From positions 372,001 through 436,000 of the forward strand of contig OKQS01000001.1 of the NCBI GenBank assembly GCA_900290095.1: DNA of 64,000 nucleotides. Direction: 5' to 3'. Positions 60,968-64,000 of this stretch are shown here, piece by piece. This stretch comes from Khoudiadiopia massiliensis. Its GTDB lineage: Bacteria; Bacillota; Clostridia; Tissierellales; Peptoniphilaceae. Both the position numbers and the translations under genes were made by a program. Below the pieces are notes generated by a model. It had not been told where the DNA came from. It made no database searches and saw only the letters and a program-made list of their open reading frames with translations. Positions within the stretch are counted from its first letter, which is position 1; the number at the start of each line of letters is the position of its first letter.

Positions 60968-61732
60968 CTATTTTTCAAGACTGTCGAATATGGCAAATAG
61001 GGCTATCCTTTTTGAGCTGTCATGGTTGGGGGTGCAGGTTGACAGGGTTAGAATCCTGCTGTCCTCATCAAACTTTTTATCGAGTTTCATGTCGCTGAGC
61101 GAAAACTTTTTCAGCCTATTTAAAAATTTTAGAAATTCCTTTTTTCCGGGATTAGCAGTCCTGTAGTCTTCGTCTTCCGATACCCGTATTATAGAAAAAA
61201 TCCTATAATGATATATGCCCCTATCGGTTATAAGGCTTATCATCTTTGTTGATTTATCAGCATATTCCTGATCTTTAAAATTTAATATGGGAGCGAACAT
61301 GTCTTCCCTGACCATATTTATCATATGACCATAAATAACCGTGTTCTTATCTGTCAGGTCTGCCCTGTTCCTGTAATCCATAAAGGGGACCCCCACCAGG
61401 TTCTTCTCTTTCTTGAAATTTCTCCTCAAATAAAAACTGTTGTCCTTGGCCTGCATCAAGGGATAGTTTATTTCGGTACCCTCGACCTTCAGATAGGCGA
61501 CCGTATCCTTATTCTCCTTCTTCAGCTCCTTCATCAGGCCCACATAGTCAATCTTTTTTACTTTTTCATCCTCGGTCGGCTTTTTTTCAAATCTTTGAAC
61601 GACCTCCTGTATATGGCTAAACTCCTGCTTGGAATTTACCCTCTCATAGACATAGGACCCAATTTGCCAGAGACAGTAGATAATTATCCCCACAAGGATC
61701 AAAATTATTATTTTTCTTAATGTTTTCTTCAT
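60968..61732 (-). CDS. srtB: Class B sortase
   Basis: A 254-residue membrane-anchored transpeptidase: N-terminal helix (about 7-25), then the sortase domain with His136 in NTVIYGHMIN, Cys233 in TLSTCTP and Arg242 in SSKRIALF, all in the class B spacing. Class B enzymes anchor pili or haem-uptake proteins. No LPXTG-type substrate gene is in the window; the surface protein at 5849 is anchored by CWB2 domains instead. GAAAGG precedes the ATG. It follows the FHA/TadZ-like pair by 64 bases and is probably cotranscribed; a GACTCATGAGTC palindrome lies in the gap. Confidence 0.92.
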   Translation of the reverse strand: MKKTLRKIIILILVGIIIYCLWQIGSYVYERVNSKQEFSHIQEVVQRFEKKPTEDEKVKKIDYVGLMKELKKENKDTVAYLKVEGTEINYPLMQAKDNSFYLRRNFKKEKNLVGVPFMDYRNRADLTDKNTVIYGHMINMVREDMFAPILNFKDQEYADKSTKMISLITDRGIYHYRIFSIIRVSEDEDYRTANPGKKEFLKFLNRLKKFSLSDMKLDKKFDEDSRILTLSTCTPNHDSSKRIALFAIFDSLEK

Positions 61733-61796
61733 CTATAGCCTTTCAAATCTTTCACTGACTGATATTTTTTAATATTTTATCACAGACTCATGAGTC

Positions 61797-62975
61797 CTAA
61801 GAAAAGTAAATGAAGTTTTCATTGGCTAAAGAAAAATTGTCTGAATTGGAGAGCTCCATTTTTTCTCCCCTCTTGATTTCTTTTTTATTTAAAAAAGTCC
61901 CGTTGGTGTCCGACAGGTTGACCAGGAAAATTTGGCCTGACTTCTTTTCTATCATGGCGTGCTTACGACTGATATATGGGTTATTAATTACCAGTCCGTT
62001 TGCCCCGTCCGAGCCTATGGAAAATGGAAGCTTGTCCAAGGCTATGGGCTTTTTCCTGTCGACCCACCATATATAAGCCTTTGAGGCTGACGGAAGGAGG
62101 CGGGTTTGAGAATAATTTTCTACTTTTTTTACACCCTCCCCCTTTGTTTCTTTCCTCCCAGCCCTGTATTTCTTCCAATTCTCCATAGAAAAGTGGGTGA
62201 GAAGATGAAAAAGTCCCATGCTTTCTTCTTTCCCTTCTTTAAAAGTGCTTAGAGTCCGAGGAGGATAGGCCCTTTCCGTATAGCTTAGGCCCTCATCCGT
62301 TTCCTCAACACTGATCAGGTTTTCCTTGGATAAAAAACTATTTGCCTTTTCAATTTTTACTTCATACGAAACTTCCCGGTCTTCTATGGTTTCGGCCTTT
62401 TGATTTTTCTTCCCATCTTCATTTATGCTGTCATATTTCGATAAAAACCTTGCCAAGCCCTTTCCGTCATTAAAATCCCCTTCCTCCATGCCATTTAAAA
62501 TCTCCCTTAGCAGGCTGGTTGATTTTTCAGGGTCGAAGCGGCTTAAGGCGATCAGATTTCTAAGGCAGTCCCCTATTCCTTCCTTTTTCACTCCAAGTAT
62601 TGGCAGGTAGAGGAATTTAAAGCCCTTGTCCGACATGTATATATTGTCAAGTGACCATGAGAGGTCCTCTCCTCTTATAAGAAAAATTTCAGCTTCATCA
62701 AGGGTTTCCTTCATAAACCTGATCAATTTTATGAGCTTTTCTTCGTCCCAGAGCCGGCCTTTTTCTATGGGGCTAAGGCCCTCTAAATCATAGTTAAGTG
62801 TTAGGCCCTCACTTCCATAGTCGGCTTCAATTTGTATGAGGCAGTTAAATTCATTGTTGGATAACATGCTGAGGGCCAAGGGGTCTAAGTTCTTTAAATC
62901 ATCAAAACTCATCTTGCCGGGACTTATGCTTTTAATTCCCTCTGCATACCTCATAAAGTCTTGCCTATCTTCCAT
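61797..62975 (-). CDS. FHA-domain protein with DUF6382-like N terminus
   Basis: A 392-residue cytoplasmic protein. Residues 1 to about 200 resemble the DUF6382 region found in clostridial pilus-related operons (LSNNEFNCLIQIEAD, YNLDYDLEGL-like stretch, MSDKGFKFLYLPILG). A charged linker leads to a C-terminal FHA domain (about 318-392) with FSIGSDGANGLVI, YISRKHAMI and LSDTNGTFLN, the phosphothreonine-binding core. GGGGGAG precedes the ATG, which overlaps the TadZ-like gene by 11 bases. Family assignment of the N-terminal part is by resemblance only. Confidence 0.72.
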   Translation of the reverse strand: MEDRQDFMRYAEGIKSISPGKMSFDDLKNLDPLALSMLSNNEFNCLIQIEADYGSEGLTLNYDLEGLSPIEKGRLWDEEKLIKLIRFMKETLDEAEIFLIRGEDLSWSLDNIYMSDKGFKFLYLPILGVKKEGIGDCLRNLIALSRFDPEKSTSLLREILNGMEEGDFNDGKGLARFLSKYDSINEDGKKNQKAETIEDREVSYEVKIEKANSFLSKENLISVEETDEGLSYTERAYPPRTLSTFKEGKEESMGLFHLLTHFSMENWKKYRAGRKETKGEGVKKVENYSQTRLLPSASKAYIWWVDRKKPIALDKLPFSIGSDGANGLVINNPYISRKHAMIEKKSGQIFLVNLSDTNGTFLNKKEIKRGEKMELSNSDNFSLANENFIYFS

Positions 62976-63999
62976 ACAACAGCTCCCCCCAATCCGGACT
63001 GTAGTCCGGGTTTCTACTTAATTGCTCCCTATCATAATATAGGCTGTCATGTATTCTCCTCTTTAAATCACCGCTTATATCAGCATTAACATCAAATAGA
63101 AAAGTAAGCTTCTTGCTTTTCAGGCTTAATATTTCTATGTTTTTTTCCAGCAAGGCCAGGTCGTTTCCATAAGGCCAGACCATGAAAATCCTGTCAGGCT
63201 CAACATATGGGTGTTTTAAAATTGATGTTTTTTCTTCCCCGTCAATTACAAGACTCTCATAAGATGCCAGAGCTGCTTTAAAGATCTTTTTCTTATCCCT
63301 GTCATCCAATTCCAAAATATCGTTCGGGGACTCCGGATCGGAGAAGTAAAAGTAGCCTTTTTCCGCCTTGATTTCCCTCATCCTCATCCTGGGCCCCAAT
63401 TTGACCCTTCCTGTCTTTGTCGCTAAGAAAATTGATGACCATGATGACTTTTGATCCGCCTTCCCAGGTTCGCCCGAATATAGTGACATGTATAAGATCC
63501 TCTCTTTAGCTTTTTCTTTTGCCAAGTATGCCGCAAATGACCTGGACAGCCTACTTACACCACTTCCTCCGAAAGGACTGTCGAAATAATAAATTTTTGC
63601 CTTGGAAGATTTGCTTTGATTCAAGTCTGCCATAGAAAGGATTTTCATAATCCCGGCATATGTCTCATTGACAGGCCTGTACCTGTAGAAAGATGACGGA
63701 CCCGGATTGTTTTGTTTTTCTGTCCACCTGCCTACAAAAAGGATATTTCCTCCCGGGCTTGTGTCAAAATCTTCAGGCTTTGTAAGATCATACTTTCCAA
63801 GTTTTTTCCAGCTTTCCCTGTCCAGGTCGCAATCACTTATAACAAGGTCAACATTAATTTTTATAATATTTTTTAAACACTCTTCTTCATTTCCGAAACA
63901 TTTTATAGACAGGTTGTTTTCAGAAAGTCTTTTCAACTGACCGGCAAGGCGCCGGCTATAGTCCTGATCAGAGTCAATAAAAACCAAATGTTTTCGCAT
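62965..63999 (-). CDS. TadZ/CpaE-like pilus assembly protein
   Basis: A 344-residue protein with an N-terminal receiver-like domain (FIDSDQDYSRRLAGQL; DLVISDCDLD near residue 55) and a MinD/ParA-like second half. The deviant Walker A reads SPFGGSGVSRLSRSF, with the lysine of GKT/S absent, as happens in TadZ proteins that mark the site of Flp pilus assembly at the membrane. The ATG at 63999 is one base from the window edge, so its binding site is only partly outside view. Genes for the secretion ATPase and pilin would lie beyond the edge. Confidence 0.7.
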   Translation of the reverse strand: MRKHLVFIDSDQDYSRRLAGQLKRLSENNLSIKCFGNEEECLKNIIKINVDLVISDCDLDRESWKKLGKYDLTKPEDFDTSPGGNILFVGRWTEKQNNPGPSSFYRYRPVNETYAGIMKILSMADLNQSKSSKAKIYYFDSPFGGSGVSRLSRSFAAYLAKEKAKERILYMSLYSGEPGKADQKSSWSSIFLATKTGRVKLGPRMRMREIKAEKGYFYFSDPESPNDILELDDRDKKKIFKAALASYESLVIDGEEKTSILKHPYVEPDRIFMVWPYGNDLALLEKNIEILSLKSKKLTFLFDVNADISGDLKRRIHDSLYYDREQLSRNPDYSPDWGELLYGR

Positions 64000-64000
64000 A

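Overview
The window reads as chromosomal DNA of an anaerobic, low-to-moderate GC Gram-positive bacterium, most likely a Gram-positive anaerobic coccus of the Tissierellia/Peptoniphilaceae type. This is inference from gene content: an Rnf ferredoxin:NAD complex, rubrerythrin and rubredoxin, tetrahydrofolate one-carbon genes (fhs, folD, fchA, a gcvT relative), a CWB2-anchored surface protein with Rib-like repeats, a class B sortase, HrcA/CIRCE-type control of groESL, and AGGAGG-type ribosome binding sites. Most genes lie on the minus strand. I see no CRISPR array, insertion sequence or prophage.

Left part (1-16740): a truncated folC, fhs, an Abi_2/HEPN protein, a DUF1002 secreted protein, a YitT-type membrane protein, an orphan papain-like C39-type protein and tRNA-Ala(GGC). 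Then comes a 6.2 kb surface-protein gene whose core is four almost identical 576-bp repeats, followed by a gcvT-like gene, fchA-folD, rubrerythrin and an exonuclease III-type gene.

Middle (16748-36783): a run of glycosyltransferase, heterodimeric ABC exporter and aroB-aroC-aroE/K fusion-aroA-aroF-aroD, which covers every step from DAHP to chorismate. Nearby are a C69 dipeptidase, a 52-residue rubredoxin, malQ, a CofE-like gene directly behind tRNA-Ala(CGC), guaB, obgE, and the L21 leader with rplU-prp-rpmA.

Right part (36804-63999): the cell-elongation set mreBCD-mrdA, radC, a Gx-transporter/NusG-II pair, rnfCDGEAB behind tRNA-Leu(GAG), a lytic transglycosylase, coaE and polA behind tRNA-Leu(CAA), a UvrD-like helicase, a metallophosphoesterase, an RsuA-type pseudouridine synthase, an atypical response regulator, a phage-type ArpU/RinA-like regulator, groESL with CIRCE, a class B sortase, and an FHA plus TadZ/CpaE-like pair that looks like the end of a Tad pilus operon.

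Themes that span several genes: (1) three protein operons (cofE-like, rnf, polA) start immediately behind tRNA genes with little or no room for a separate promoter. (2) FolD carries substitutions at cyclohydrolase positions and is translationally coupled to FchA, which could supply that activity. (3) Several enzymes have changed key residues (MalQ, the response regulator, one ABC ATPase, RnfD). I see no single unmistakable new system. The best candidates for undescribed biology are the CofE-like protein, the orphan C39-type protein, and the repeat block with its dimeric higher-order structure.
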